Assembly: GCF_009177065.1 (NCBI RefSeq) | Contig: NZ_WEZF01000029.1 | Span: 1 to 64,000 of the forward strand | Length of the DNA: 64,000 nt | Reading direction: 5' to 3' | From: Tautonia marina | Lineage (GTDB): Bacteria > Planctomycetota > Planctomycetia > Isosphaerales > Isosphaeraceae | Part shown: positions 34,902 through 43,736 of the stretch, one piece after another | Layout: every line of letters starts with the position of its first letter | How positions within the stretch are numbered: the first letter of the stretch is position 1 | Translations under genes and position numbers: made by a program | Notes under the pieces: generated by a model | Told to the model about the DNA's origin: nothing | The model's input: the letters and a program-made list of their open reading frames with translations, nothing else | The model's database searches: none

Positions 34902-36548
34902 GTGAGTTCGTCACTCCCCACCGATTCCGAGAGGCCCTTGGCCGATCCCCGATTGATCCGGCGATGGGCCCTCGGGTTTCTGGCACTCGGGATTGCCTTG
35001 CGGCTGATCCGATGGCTTCTGCGCTATCCGCTCTGGCACGACGAGGCGTTCGTCGCGGTCAACTTCATCAGCCGAGGCTACCGCGACCTGGCCGGGCCAC
35101 TCGACTACTTGCAGGTCTGCCCGATCCTCTTTCTCTGGGCCGAGCTGACGGTCGTCAAGCTGCTCGGGTACAACGAGTGGACGCTTCGCCTGTTCCCGAC
35201 GGTGTGCGCGATCGGGGGCCTGGTCCTGTTCGATCGGCTGGTGAAGCGAAGCGTTCCCGGCTGGGGGTATCCGATTGCCGTCGGCATCATGGCGGTCGCC
35301 TACTCGCCGATTCGGCACGGGAACGAGGTGAAGTCGTACGCCACCGACCTGCTCGCGGCGACGGCCGTTCTCTTGCTCGCGGTCCTCTGGTTGAAGGAAC
35401 CGCACCGATCGCGCCGGCTCTGGTTGCTCGCGATCGTGGCGCCGATCGCCCTGGCCGGTTCGCTCACAGCCGTGTTTGTGGTCGGAGGGGTCGCCCTGGC
35501 CCTGCTTCCGAGCGTCTGGAAGACTCGATCCCGTCGGATCTGGGCCGCATATGTCGGCGTGGGTTTGTCCTCGGCGTTGACGTTTCTGGCCCTGTTTCAC
35601 TTCCATCTGGCGACGGCGCAGAGCGAATGGCTGCGGACGGAATATCTGATTCCGTACTGGTCGAACGCCTTCCCTCCCTTGAGCGAGGGCGTGCTGGCGA
35701 CCGTGATCTGGCTCGCCCGGATTCACGCCGGGAACCTGCTTGCCTACCCGATTGGCGGAGACGACGGCGGCAGCGTTCTCACCTTGCTCGCCGTGGCCGT
35801 CGGCCTCCTGGCCCTCATTCGAGGGAAGCGCTATGCCCTGGCCGCCATGCTGGCCTTGCCGTTTGCCTTGAACCTGCTGGCAGCGGGTCTGGGACGCTAC
35901 CCCTATGGTGGAGAGGCCCGGATCGCCCAGCATCTTGCGCCGGCGGTCTGTCTGCTGGCAGGACTGGGAGCGGGCCGATTGGTGGGGCTCGTTCGATCGG
36001 ATCGGCGGGCCGTTCGCCTGCGGGTTCTGGCGGTGGGGGTGTTGCTCGTGATCGGCGCCGGCAACCTGCTTCAGGCAGTCACTTCGCCCTATCATATGAT
36101 CAGCGCCGCCCGCGACCGTGAATTCGCCCGCTGGTTCTGGCCCGAGCAGGCGCGATCGGCCGAGATCGCCTGTTTGAAGGCCGACCTCGGCCTTGATTTT
36201 GAGCCGAAGCAGTGGATCACCGGCATCTCCGCCAGCTATCTCTGCAACCAGGCCATCTACGCTCCCCGTCGACCGGCGGACTCGTCTCCCGCCGATCGAC
36301 CGCTTCGCTACGTGCTCTTTCACGTCGATTCGTATGACTCGCCGCTCGAATCGCCCGAGTTTCAGCGCTGGATGGAAGCGACGGCTCAGGACCACCGCTT
36401 CCACCGGCTCGATTCCTACGTGGTGAACGCCGATCGAGGCGAAAAGGACTGGAAGGTGGGCCGCTACTGGGTCGTCGAGTTCTTGCCCGAGTCGATCGCG
36501 GATGCGGTCATTGCCCAGGACCCTCGCTCAATGCCCCTTCGGCGCTGA
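34902..36548 (+). CDS. Membrane glycosyltransferase, GT39/ArnT-like
   Basis: 548 residues from a GTG at 34902. About ten membrane helices fill residues 20-410, followed by a soluble C-terminal part. The first periplasmic loop holds the acidic motif RYPLWHDEAF near residue 48, where GT-C enzymes of the PMT/ArnT group carry their catalytic Asp-Glu. It is expected to use a polyprenyl-phosphate sugar to glycosylate a protein or lipid on the periplasmic side; the acceptor is unknown. It stands alone on the strand, converging with the KaiC-like gene 22 bases downstream, and has no neighbouring sugar genes apart from the SDR gene 1.2 kb away. Confidence 0.8.
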   Translation: MSSSLPTDSERPLADPRLIRRWALGFLALGIALRLIRWLLRYPLWHDEAFVAVNFISRGYRDLAGPLDYLQVCPILFLWAELTVVKLLGYNEWTLRLFPTVCAIGGLVLFDRLVKRSVPGWGYPIAVGIMAVAYSPIRHGNEVKSYATDLLAATAVLLLAVLWLKEPHRSRRLWLLAIVAPIALAGSLTAVFVVGGVALALLPSVWKTRSRRIWAAYVGVGLSSALTFLALFHFHLATAQSEWLRTEYLIPYWSNAFPPLSEGVLATVIWLARIHAGNLLAYPIGGDDGGSVLTLLAVAVGLLALIRGKRYALAAMLALPFALNLLAAGLGRYPYGGEARIAQHLAPAVCLLAGLGAGRLVGLVRSDRRAVRLRVLAVGVLLVIGAGNLLQAVTSPYHMISAARDREFARWFWPEQARSAEIACLKADLGLDFEPKQWITGISASYLCNQAIYAPRRPADSSPADRPLRYVLFHVDSYDSPLESPEFQRWMEATAQDHRFHRLDSYVVNADRGEKDWKVGRYWVVEFLPESIADAVIAQDPRSMPLRR

Positions 36549-36570
36549 GAAGACTTCCCGATCGATCGGA

Positions 36571-37461
36571 TCAACTCGGCTCGAATTCCAGCCCGTGATC
36601 GGTGATCCGATACGGCACGATGGCGTCGGAGCAGGCACTCCCTCGGTGCTTGGCCACGTAAAGCGAGCGGCCCATCCGCCCTTCGTGGCGGGTGCGGCCC
36701 ATGAGGATGATCGTATTGGCGTTGGAGAAGACGTCCCCTTCGCCGATCGGCTGGGTCATCAGGTCGTCGAGCAGGACGTGAGGGGTGGTGTAGAGGTAGA
36801 GGCAGCCGATTGAGGCGTGGTCGTAGCGGTGGGCCATCACCTTCGGCTCGTTGGCCCGATAGTGTTCGCGGAACAGCTCGCGGGCAGCCCAGTCGTCCTC
36901 CTTGCGGAGGATCTGGTGATACAGGTACTCGAAGAACTCGAACTGGATCGACTCGCTCATGCGGTCGCTCGGTTCGATTCCGTCGATGACCACACGGCGC
37001 ACTCCTCGGACAAACTGGGCATAGAAGAACTCGACCGACTTGCGCAAGACGCGGGCCAGGTCGGTCTTCCAGGCGTGCCAGTCGTCGTATTCGAGGTCGC
37101 GACGAGTGACGCGGCGGCCGGTTTTCGAGAACGGGTGGAAGTAGTCGCCGAGCTCGCGGTCGAAGTCCCAGACCGAGGCGAGATCGAGGTTCGTGTCGCT
37201 TCGGTAGGGGGTGATCGACCAGTCGAACTGCGATCGGGCGTAGGCGGCGTGGTTTTGTGCGTCGCCTCGGCTGGTCAGATCGCAGAGGACGCCGCGATGA
37301 CCTTCGGCCAGGCGTCCCTGATCGGCCCAGCGAAGGCCGAGCTGGGTCTTGCCCACTCCCGTGGCCCCGGCAATCACCGTGAGGGTTCCTGGCAGCAATC
37401 CGCCGCCGAGTAACGCGTCGAGTGTGTCGATTCCGAACCCAAGCCGCTGCTGACCGGTCAT
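36571..37461 (-). CDS. KaiC/RadA-superfamily ATPase
   Basis: 296 residues from the ATG at 37461, which has GAGGA about 8 bases upstream. A single RecA-fold domain: GFGIDTLDALLGGGLLPGTL, Walker A GATGVGKT (32-39), and Walker B VRRVVIDGIEP near 165. KaiC proper has two such domains, so this is a single-domain relative like those regulating transcription or motility. The middle contains an unusual insert with many Tyr, Asp and Trp residues (YDDWHAWKTDLARVL). No clear partner genes adjoin; it is divergent from the secretin operon with 276 bases between them. Function unknown; a regulatory ATPase is the best guess. Confidence 0.75.
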   Translation of the reverse strand: MTGQQRLGFGIDTLDALLGGGLLPGTLTVIAGATGVGKTQLGLRWADQGRLAEGHRGVLCDLTSRGDAQNHAAYARSQFDWSITPYRSDTNLDLASVWDFDRELGDYFHPFSKTGRRVTRRDLEYDDWHAWKTDLARVLRKSVEFFYAQFVRGVRRVVIDGIEPSDRMSESIQFEFFEYLYHQILRKEDDWAARELFREHYRANEPKVMAHRYDHASIGCLYLYTTPHVLLDDLMTQPIGEGDVFSNANTIILMGRTRHEGRMGRSLYVAKHRGSACSDAIVPYRITDHGLEFEPS

Positions 37462-37737
37462 GAAACATTCCTCGGCCCGGAACACGAGCGGGCCTTTATG
37501 CGATCGAGAAGGTCAAGTCCGGCCATCGGGGTCGATGTCGCGTGAAGGCCGGTCCCGCATTGTGACGGGTTCGGGGCCGGTCGGGCAAGTGCGCGGGATC
37601 GGCTTAAGTTGGGAGCAGGTCCGGTCGATCAACTGATTATCGTGGCCTTAAAGTCCACAGAATCCGCACGAGTCATACGGCCGGACCGGATCAATGGCGA
37701 TGAAGGCCGATCCGGGTAACTCATCGGAGGATACCGG

Positions 37738-39600
37738 GTGTTCCAGGTGCGACACACTCACGTCCGAAGTCGGCCGGTTCTTGGGGCCGTGCGATGCTTC
37801 GTCATGCTCCCCCTGGTGGGGCTCTGCCTGGGAGGTTCCGGGCTGCACGCTCAGGAGACGGACATTCCGCCTCCCAATGCGGTCCCCCCGGTGGTGGCGC
37901 CTCCGAGTGCGGCCCCTCCGGTCGTTGCCCCGCCGGTGATCCCCGCTCCCGAAGCGCCGGCGGGCGGCCTGATTCGAATTCAGACCGACACGCCTCCGGT
38001 CCCTCCTCCCGGAGATGCCGGGCTGCCTTCGGTTCTGGAGGAGCCTGAGGAACCCGAACCGTTTCCGGTCCCCGAACAAGGAACCCTGATCGAGGCGGTG
38101 GATCTGCCCCCCTCGGAAGTCAACCTGATCATCGGGCGTTCTCAACTGTTTCGGCTCACCCGACCCCTCTCGACCGACACGTTGATCAGTTACGACAACG
38201 ATGGCGTGATCGAGGTGCAGCCGCTGACCGACCCTGAGGCACTTGACCTGCGGTTCCTCAACGTGATTGGGGTCGGGTTTGGCCGGGCGACCGTTCGCCT
38301 GATCGATCAGGAACGGAACCTCGTGCAGACGCTCGAAGCCGTGGTGTCGATCGACGAATCGGCGCTCGAAGAACGGATCAATACGATTCTCGAAGGCTCA
38401 GACATCACGGTGCGTCAGGTTGCCCAGAACGTCATCCTCGAAGGGCAAGTGGCCAATTCGAAGGTGATGGCCGATGTGCTGGAACTGGTCCGATCGGAGC
38501 TTCGCCTCTCGGGCCAGGCGGCGGTCGGCAGTGTGGCCAGCGACCTCGGATTTAGCGCTGAGGAACCAGCGCTCGGAACCCCCGTGCCCCCGGCGGCGGC
38601 CAGCCCCTCGGGTGTTCAGCCGGGCCTGGTCGTGGTCAACCGCGTGAAGGTCCGAGGGCCTAGGCAGGTGATGCTGAAGGTCAAGATCGCCGAGATCAAC
38701 CGCACCGGATTACGACAGCTTGGTGTCAACTTTCAACGGATGACCGACGGAACCGACATCAATTCGGTCGTCGGCGGCGTGGCCGGAGTGACCCAGTTTC
38801 AGCCGTTGCTCGGCATCGAGCAAATGCTCTTTGCCGACCCGCTCGACACGCAACTGTTCGGTATCTTCAACGACGGCGATTTCCGGCTCTATCTCAATGC
38901 TCTGCGGCAGAACGATCTGGTCCGCATTCTCGCCCAGCCGACCCTGATGACCCTCGACGGTCAGCCTGCCCGGTTCCTGGCCGGGGGAAGCTTCCCCTTC
39001 CCGGTCCCTCAGATCGGCATCGGCGGCGTGGCGACGATCACGATCGAGTTCCGAGACTTCGGCGCCTTGCTCGAATTCCTGCCGACGATCATGGAAGACG
39101 ATTCGATCCGGCTCGACGTGCAGCCGATCTTCTCCGAACTGAACCAGAACACCGGCATCGCCGTCGCCGGCACCGCGGTTCCCGGCCTGACCGAACGCAG
39201 CGCCCGAACCGTGGTGCAACTGCGGGAAGGCCAGACGCTGGCCATCGCCGGGCTCTTTTCGACACGGACCAACGGCTCGACCCAGCGAGTTCCCCTGCTC
39301 GGCGATCTCCCGGTCCTCGGCCCCTTGTTTAGCCGAAACGTCATTCAAACGAATGAAACCGAGCTGATCGTGCTCGTGACGCCCGAACTCGTCGAGCCGA
39401 TCGACGGCCAGGCCGCTCCCGGCCCCGGAGAGCTGTATCAGGAGCCCAACGACCTGGAATTCTACTTCCTCGGTCGCCTCGAAGGGAAAACCCGCCACCC
39501 ACACCGATCCACGACCAGTTATCTCGATCCGTTCCAGGTCATGAAGCATTTCCAGAGTGAAGACCAGTGGGTCGTCGGGCCGCACGGCTTCGCGGACTGA
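37738..39600 (+). CDS. Secretin, CpaC-like outer-membrane channel
   Basis: 620 residues. The GTG at 37738 has CGGAGG seven bases upstream. An export signal is followed by a Pro-rich segment (about 40-110), a pilus-assembly N-terminal domain (LIIGRSQLFRLTRPL), a BON-like region (about 205-260; SDITVRQVAQNVILEGQVAN), and the secretin core ending VPLLGDLPVLGPLFSRN and LIVLVTPELVEP. The plan matches CpaC/RcpA secretins of Flp/Tad pili. No pilus ATPase, prepilin or inner-membrane platform genes are in the window, so it is either a remote part of a split system or serves another export route. The next two genes, also exported, follow closely. Confidence 0.9.
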   Translation: MFQVRHTHVRSRPVLGAVRCFVMLPLVGLCLGGSGLHAQETDIPPPNAVPPVVAPPSAAPPVVAPPVIPAPEAPAGGLIRIQTDTPPVPPPGDAGLPSVLEEPEEPEPFPVPEQGTLIEAVDLPPSEVNLIIGRSQLFRLTRPLSTDTLISYDNDGVIEVQPLTDPEALDLRFLNVIGVGFGRATVRLIDQERNLVQTLEAVVSIDESALEERINTILEGSDITVRQVAQNVILEGQVANSKVMADVLELVRSELRLSGQAAVGSVASDLGFSAEEPALGTPVPPAAASPSGVQPGLVVVNRVKVRGPRQVMLKVKIAEINRTGLRQLGVNFQRMTDGTDINSVVGGVAGVTQFQPLLGIEQMLFADPLDTQLFGIFNDGDFRLYLNALRQNDLVRILAQPTLMTLDGQPARFLAGGSFPFPVPQIGIGGVATITIEFRDFGALLEFLPTIMEDDSIRLDVQPIFSELNQNTGIAVAGTAVPGLTERSARTVVQLREGQTLAIAGLFSTRTNGSTQRVPLLGDLPVLGPLFSRNVIQTNETELIVLVTPELVEPIDGQAAPGPGELYQEPNDLEFYFLGRLEGKTRHPHRSTTSYLDPFQVMKHFQSEDQWVVGPHGFAD

Positions 39601-39641
39601 TCCTCGGACCAGACCCTTTTCCATCGGCCGGGAGAAGACCC

Positions 39642-40442
39642 ATGCGAGATGATCGACGAACGCTCGGCGCGGCCCTGCTCGGCGCGGCCCTCGCCGCCAC
39701 CGGCTCGACGAGCCAGGTTCGGGCACAGGACCCGTTGCCTCCGCTTCCCCCCGCGGTGAGTGGATCAACCGAATCGATTTCGATTCTTCCCTCTGCCCCG
39801 GTGCGGATGGAAAAGTCTGCCGGAGCCCTGGAGATTCCTCCTCCGATCGTTCCGGGAACACCGGTGCCCGCGCCGATCCACGTGCACGGTCAGGGGTCCA
39901 TTCTGGGGCCACACGCCGGAGCGGGACACCTCCATCAGCCCGGCCCGATCGCCCGGACGGCTCATCACATCGGTTACACGATCAAGGACCGAATGATCGG
40001 TGAGCACGAGCGTTTCGCCGAGCCGCCGCTCGGCTGGTCGGTGAATCGGAATTTCGGAGCGCAGCAGGCCAGGGCCGAGATCCACCGCTTCACCCTCTAT
40101 CGCACCGACTTCCAGTCCGGAAGCGAGCAGTTGAACCCCGGCGGCCTGCGACGGCTCGGCCGCATGGTCTCACTGCTCCATTGCTACAACGGTCCGTTGC
40201 TTGTCGAGATCGACCCGAACCGTCCCGGTCTGGCCGAGGCCCGTCGGCTGGCCGTTCTGGAACTGGCGGCCAGCAACGGCACCATGCTTGACCCGGATCG
40301 CTTGATCGTCGGCGGTTCTCCCTTCCTCGGTGGTCGAGGAGATCTGTCTGAGATTTACAACGGAGTCGTCCTTGATCGGTCGCTCCGAGCCCCGGAAACC
40401 TATCCGGTTCCCCCGCTCCCGAACGCGGATTTCCAGAACTGA
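39642..40442 (+). CDS. Exported protein with OmpA-like C-terminus
   Basis: 266 residues from the ATG at 39642, with GGAGAAG about 5 bases upstream. A signal peptide ends at VRAQD. A Pro-rich stretch is followed by a conserved-looking C-terminal part (about 150-240): GSEQLNPGGLRRLGRMV and VEIDPNRPGLAEARRLAVLEL. Its spacing is reminiscent of the peptidoglycan-binding OmpA C-terminal domain, where Asp and Arg contact the wall, but the match is weak and inferred. Located 41 bases after the secretin gene and 15 before the TPR gene, it is probably co-transcribed and may tether the secretin to the wall. Confidence 0.6.
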   Translation: MRDDRRTLGAALLGAALAATGSTSQVRAQDPLPPLPPAVSGSTESISILPSAPVRMEKSAGALEIPPPIVPGTPVPAPIHVHGQGSILGPHAGAGHLHQPGPIARTAHHIGYTIKDRMIGEHERFAEPPLGWSVNRNFGAQQARAEIHRFTLYRTDFQSGSEQLNPGGLRRLGRMVSLLHCYNGPLLVEIDPNRPGLAEARRLAVLELAASNGTMLDPDRLIVGGSPFLGGRGDLSEIYNGVVLDRSLRAPETYPVPPLPNADFQN

Positions 40443-40457
40443 CCCGAGGCCATTTTC

Positions 40458-41537
40458 ATGACCTGCCGCACCGCGCCGCCGATCTCGAACGACCGGCCCT
40501 GGGGGATCGGACGATCGCCGAGTCAGGAACGCCTCGGGCCTGCCCGCCGAGGCAACGATCGGGCCCTCCGGCGTGATTCCTCGTGCCGACGATTGCTGTT
40601 GGCCACCCTGTTGCTCTCGGTGGTCGCGTCCTCGGGATGCCAGACCATCTCCCGAATGCGCAAGGCCGACGAACCCTCCTATTCGGGCGTCTCAACCGAC
40701 GAGGCGGCGGGATCGGCCTTGATGAACAGCATGGCCACGTCCTCCAATGCCAACTCGCCGACGAACCCCGAGCCGATGCCCGAGCTGACCTCGCAGCGGA
40801 CGGTCAACGTCCATCTCGATCTGGGCCGCGTCTTCGAGGCTCGGGGGCAGTTCCCGGCGGCCGAAGGAGAGTATCGACGGGCCATTGAGGCGATCGACCG
40901 CAAGGTGGACCGATCGACCCAGGCCCTCGCCCACCGCCGCCTGGCCGCCGCGCTCGATCGACAGGGAAAATTTGTTGACGCCGCTCCCCACTATCAGCAA
41001 GCGACCCAGATCGCTCCCAAGGACCACCGGACCTGGAACGACGCCGGCTACAGCGCCTATCTTCAGGGACGTTGGGACGAGGCCATCGAAATGCTTCGCA
41101 AGGCTGAGGAGCTGGAACCGAACGATTCCCGCGTCCTGACCAATCTTGGCCTGGCCCTCGCCGCCTCGGGCCAGGATGACGAGGCCATGACCATCCTCTC
41201 CCGAGCCGGTGGTCCCAGCGCGGCCGAGGCAAACCTGGCCTACATCCTCGCCGCGACCGGCCGCACCGACGAGGCTCGCTCGCGCTACCAGCGCGTCCTT
41301 GAGGTCAATCCTGCCAATGCGCTGGCCCAGAAAGCCCTCGGTCAGCTTCAGGTCGAGGAGGCTCGGTCGGCCGAGTCGGTCGCCTCGGCCTCTGCTCCGG
41401 TCGATCCGGCCGTGCGTCCCGCGACCTTCGAGGCCGTCGGCTCTTCCTCGATGGTGGTTGAACCCGGCGAGGGTGCACCGATCGAGAAGGAACGACCCGC
41501 TCGGAAACGTTGGCTGAAGGGTCGGAGCGATCGCTGA
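40458..41537 (+). CDS. TPR lipoprotein, TadD-like
   Basis: 359 residues with the ATG at 40458 preceded by GAGG at 8 bases. A long positively charged N-terminus leads to a hydrophobic segment and lipobox SSGC (near residue 62). TPR units run from about 120 to 290, e.g. HLDLGRVFEARGQFPAAEGE and NDAGYSAYLQGRWDEAIEML. It resembles TadD, a TPR lipoprotein of Tad pilus loci, which fits the CpaC-like secretin two genes upstream. The extended charged N-terminus is odd for a lipoprotein signal; an internal start may be used. The stop is followed by a small hairpin. Confidence 0.78.
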   Translation: MTCRTAPPISNDRPWGIGRSPSQERLGPARRGNDRALRRDSSCRRLLLATLLLSVVASSGCQTISRMRKADEPSYSGVSTDEAAGSALMNSMATSSNANSPTNPEPMPELTSQRTVNVHLDLGRVFEARGQFPAAEGEYRRAIEAIDRKVDRSTQALAHRRLAAALDRQGKFVDAAPHYQQATQIAPKDHRTWNDAGYSAYLQGRWDEAIEMLRKAEELEPNDSRVLTNLGLALAASGQDDEAMTILSRAGGPSAAEANLAYILAATGRTDEARSRYQRVLEVNPANALAQKALGQLQVEEARSAESVASASAPVDPAVRPATFEAVGSSSMVVEPGEGAPIEKERPARKRWLKGRSDR

Positions 41538-41546
41538 TCTGCCAAA

Positions 41547-41584
41547 GCGAGCGGGACGTTGCTTGCTTTCGTCGGCCCGCTCGC
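41547..41584 (+). terminator. Hairpin after TPR lipoprotein gene
   Basis: GCGAGCGGG (41547-41555) can pair with CCCGCTCGC (41576-41584) across a 20-base loop, ten bases after the stop. No T-tract. It separates the secretin group from the oxidoreductase gene. Confidence 0.45.
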
Positions 41585-41677
41585 GCTGCTAAGGTGGGAC
41601 TTTCGAGCGGTCTCTGTGTCGTTCCGATCCGGGACTCGACCCCTTCTTTTTCCCGACCCGCATTGAGATCAAACCCC

Positions 41678-42988
41678 ATGAGCTATGCCAACTGGTCGCG
41701 TCGAGGGTTCTTGAGGGCTTCGACCACCGCGCTTCTTGCCGCGGGCCTGCCCCTCTGGTACGCCCGAGAGGTTGTGGCCGCTCGTGAAGAGGCGACGAGC
41801 AAGCCCAAGCGGAAGATTGGCCCGAACGACACGATCGTCATGGCTGCCATCGGCTGCGGCGGCCAGGGGCGGGGAATCATGCGATCGGCTGCCGGGCGCG
41901 AGGGGGTCAAGTTCGTTGCGGTCTGTGATGTGGACTCCAGCCATGCCCAGCAGGCGGTCGAGGACCTCGGCGGCGGCGACATCAAGGTCTACAAGGACTA
42001 CCGCGAGCTGTTCGCCAACGAAGAACTCGATGCCGTGACCATCGGCACGCCCGACCACTGGCACACCCTGCCCGCCCTGGCCGCGATCAAGGCGGGGGTT
42101 GATGTGTACTGCGAAAAGCCCCTGACCCTGTTCCTCGACGAGGGGAAGGTGCTGGTCAAGGCCGCCCGGGAACACGACACGGTCTTCCAGGTCGGTAGCC
42201 AGCAACGTTCCGACGCCCGCTACCGCCTGGCCTGCGAACTGGTCCGCAACGGTCGGATCGGCAAGGTCAAGGAGGTCGAGGCCCGCATCGGCCGCAACCC
42301 GGTCGGCGGTCCCTTCAAGGAAGCCCGCGTTCCCGACGAGCTTGACTGGGACTTCTGGCTCGGCCAGACCCCCGAGGTCGCCTACGTTCCCGAGCGATGC
42401 CACTACGAGTACCGCTGGTGGCAGGCCTACTCCGGCGGCAAGATGACCGACTGGGGAGCCCACCACAACGACATCGCCCAGTGGGCGCTCGGCTACGACG
42501 GCTCCGGCCCGGTGAAGGTCGATGCCGACGGCTCTCCCTGGCCCGTCTTGCCGAACTCGTACGACATGCCCGAGCGGTTCGTCTGCACCGCCACCTACGA
42601 CAACGGCACCGTCTTGAAAACCATGAGCGACGGCGAGAACGGCAACCTCTTTACCGGCGAGAACGGCTGGATCTTCGTCAATCGTGGGAAGATCGAGGCC
42701 AGCGACCAGGCATTGATCGACGAGCCGCTCGGCGACGACGCGGTTCGCCTCTACGTCTCGAACGATCACATGGGGAACTTCCTCGACTGCGTCCGCAGCC
42801 GGGAAACCCCGATTTGCGACGTTGAGATCGGCCACCGCTCCGTCTCCGTCTGCCACCTCGACAACATTGCGTTGAATCTCCGTCGCGAGCTGACCTGGGA
42901 CCCCGAGCAGGAGCGCTTCGTGGACGACGACGAGGCGAACGGCTTGCTCCGACGCGAGATGCGCTCTCCCTGGACCCTCGACTTCTGA
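41678..42988 (+). CDS. Tat-exported Gfo/Idh/MocA oxidoreductase
   Basis: 436 residues from the ATG at 41678. A twin-arginine signal (SRRGFLRAS, Arg9-Arg10) precedes a hydrophobic stretch ending near AREVVAA. The Rossmann fold starts AAIGCGGQGRG, followed by the family EKP triad segment CEKPLTLF and substrate-domain motifs including DWGAHHNDIAQWALG. Exported members are typical of planctomycetes and Bacteroidota and probably act on sugars or sugar acids in the periplasm with a bound NAD(P). No sulfatase or glycosidase lies next to it to indicate the substrate. The ribosome binding site is weak. It is a stand-alone gene with its own leader. Confidence 0.92.
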   Translation: MSYANWSRRGFLRASTTALLAAGLPLWYAREVVAAREEATSKPKRKIGPNDTIVMAAIGCGGQGRGIMRSAAGREGVKFVAVCDVDSSHAQQAVEDLGGGDIKVYKDYRELFANEELDAVTIGTPDHWHTLPALAAIKAGVDVYCEKPLTLFLDEGKVLVKAAREHDTVFQVGSQQRSDARYRLACELVRNGRIGKVKEVEARIGRNPVGGPFKEARVPDELDWDFWLGQTPEVAYVPERCHYEYRWWQAYSGGKMTDWGAHHNDIAQWALGYDGSGPVKVDADGSPWPVLPNSYDMPERFVCTATYDNGTVLKTMSDGENGNLFTGENGWIFVNRGKIEASDQALIDEPLGDDAVRLYVSNDHMGNFLDCVRSRETPICDVEIGHRSVSVCHLDNIALNLRRELTWDPEQERFVDDDEANGLLRREMRSPWTLDF

Positions 42989-43109
42989 CGGCTTCGTCCG
43001 AAGCACCCCACCGGAAGACTCGACGGATGCCGAGGGATCACAGGTCCGGGGCCTCCTCACGGACCCGTGACCCTCGGCCGAGCCTCCTTCGATCGAGACA
43101 GGTTCCGTC

Positions 43110-43529
43110 ATGGATCAATCGCCACCCGCTGATCGTGAGCCGTTCGAGTTCAGACCCGATCACGGGCATCTGATCGCCGATCTCGGTTCGAAGCTGCACT
43201 TCGTCGGAATCTTGACGATTCTTCTTGGTGCAATCGCCTTGCTCTCGGGCCTCCTGAATCGTCCGCCGGGAACTCCCCTGTGGACCGGCGGGACACTGGT
43301 GGCCGCCCTGTCCGCCCTGTTCCTGGTGGCGGTCGGCTTCTGGTCGGTGCGAAGCGGTCGGGAGTTCCTCCTCGTCGCCCAGACCGAAGGGGCCGACATC
43401 CCTCATCTGATGCGAGCCCTGGAGAACCTTCGCCGCCTGGTCAGTCTTCAGTACAACCTCGCCTGGTTCGGACTGATCCTCCTCGTCCTTCTCATCGTCT
43501 TCGGCTTCTTCATCGACCCGGCTCACTGA
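43110..43529 (+). CDS. Small membrane protein, unknown
   Basis: 139 residues with three hydrophobic helices (about 32-51, 60-82, 114-135) and short charged loops. No named family recognised. The N-terminal 25 residues are polar and lie in the cytoplasm or periplasm. The loop between helices 2 and 3 (EGADIPHLMRALENLRRLVS) is amphipathic. It sits 121 bases after the oxidoreductase and 207 before the MFS gene, both on the same strand, but nothing links their functions. Length, hydrophobic pattern and codon use like the neighbours support a real gene. Confidence 0.65.
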   Translation: MDQSPPADREPFEFRPDHGHLIADLGSKLHFVGILTILLGAIALLSGLLNRPPGTPLWTGGTLVAALSALFLVAVGFWSVRSGREFLLVAQTEGADIPHLMRALENLRRLVSLQYNLAWFGLILLVLLIVFGFFIDPAH

Positions 43530-43736
43530 TCGTCAGCCCCGAAGGAGCGAACCGTCTTGTTTCCCGAGCAAGGCGTGATCTGCTCGTCCTGCCTGCGCCA
43601 CCAGTTCGATCGGGACGGTGCCGTCCCGGCAGTTGGTCCTCACTCCGAAAATTCTCCGCTTCTGAACCTTCCCCCCTTGGCCTCGGTCCTAGAATGATGA
43701 AACGTCACGGACGGGACCGAAGGGGAGCATGCAACG

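Noticed and set aside
36571-37461. Circadian clock protein KaiC
   Set aside because: Only one RecA domain and no kaiA or kaiB; too short for KaiC.
41669-43111. 480-codon minus-strand frame across the oxidoreductase
   Set aside because: Shadow of a clear Gfo/Idh/MocA gene.
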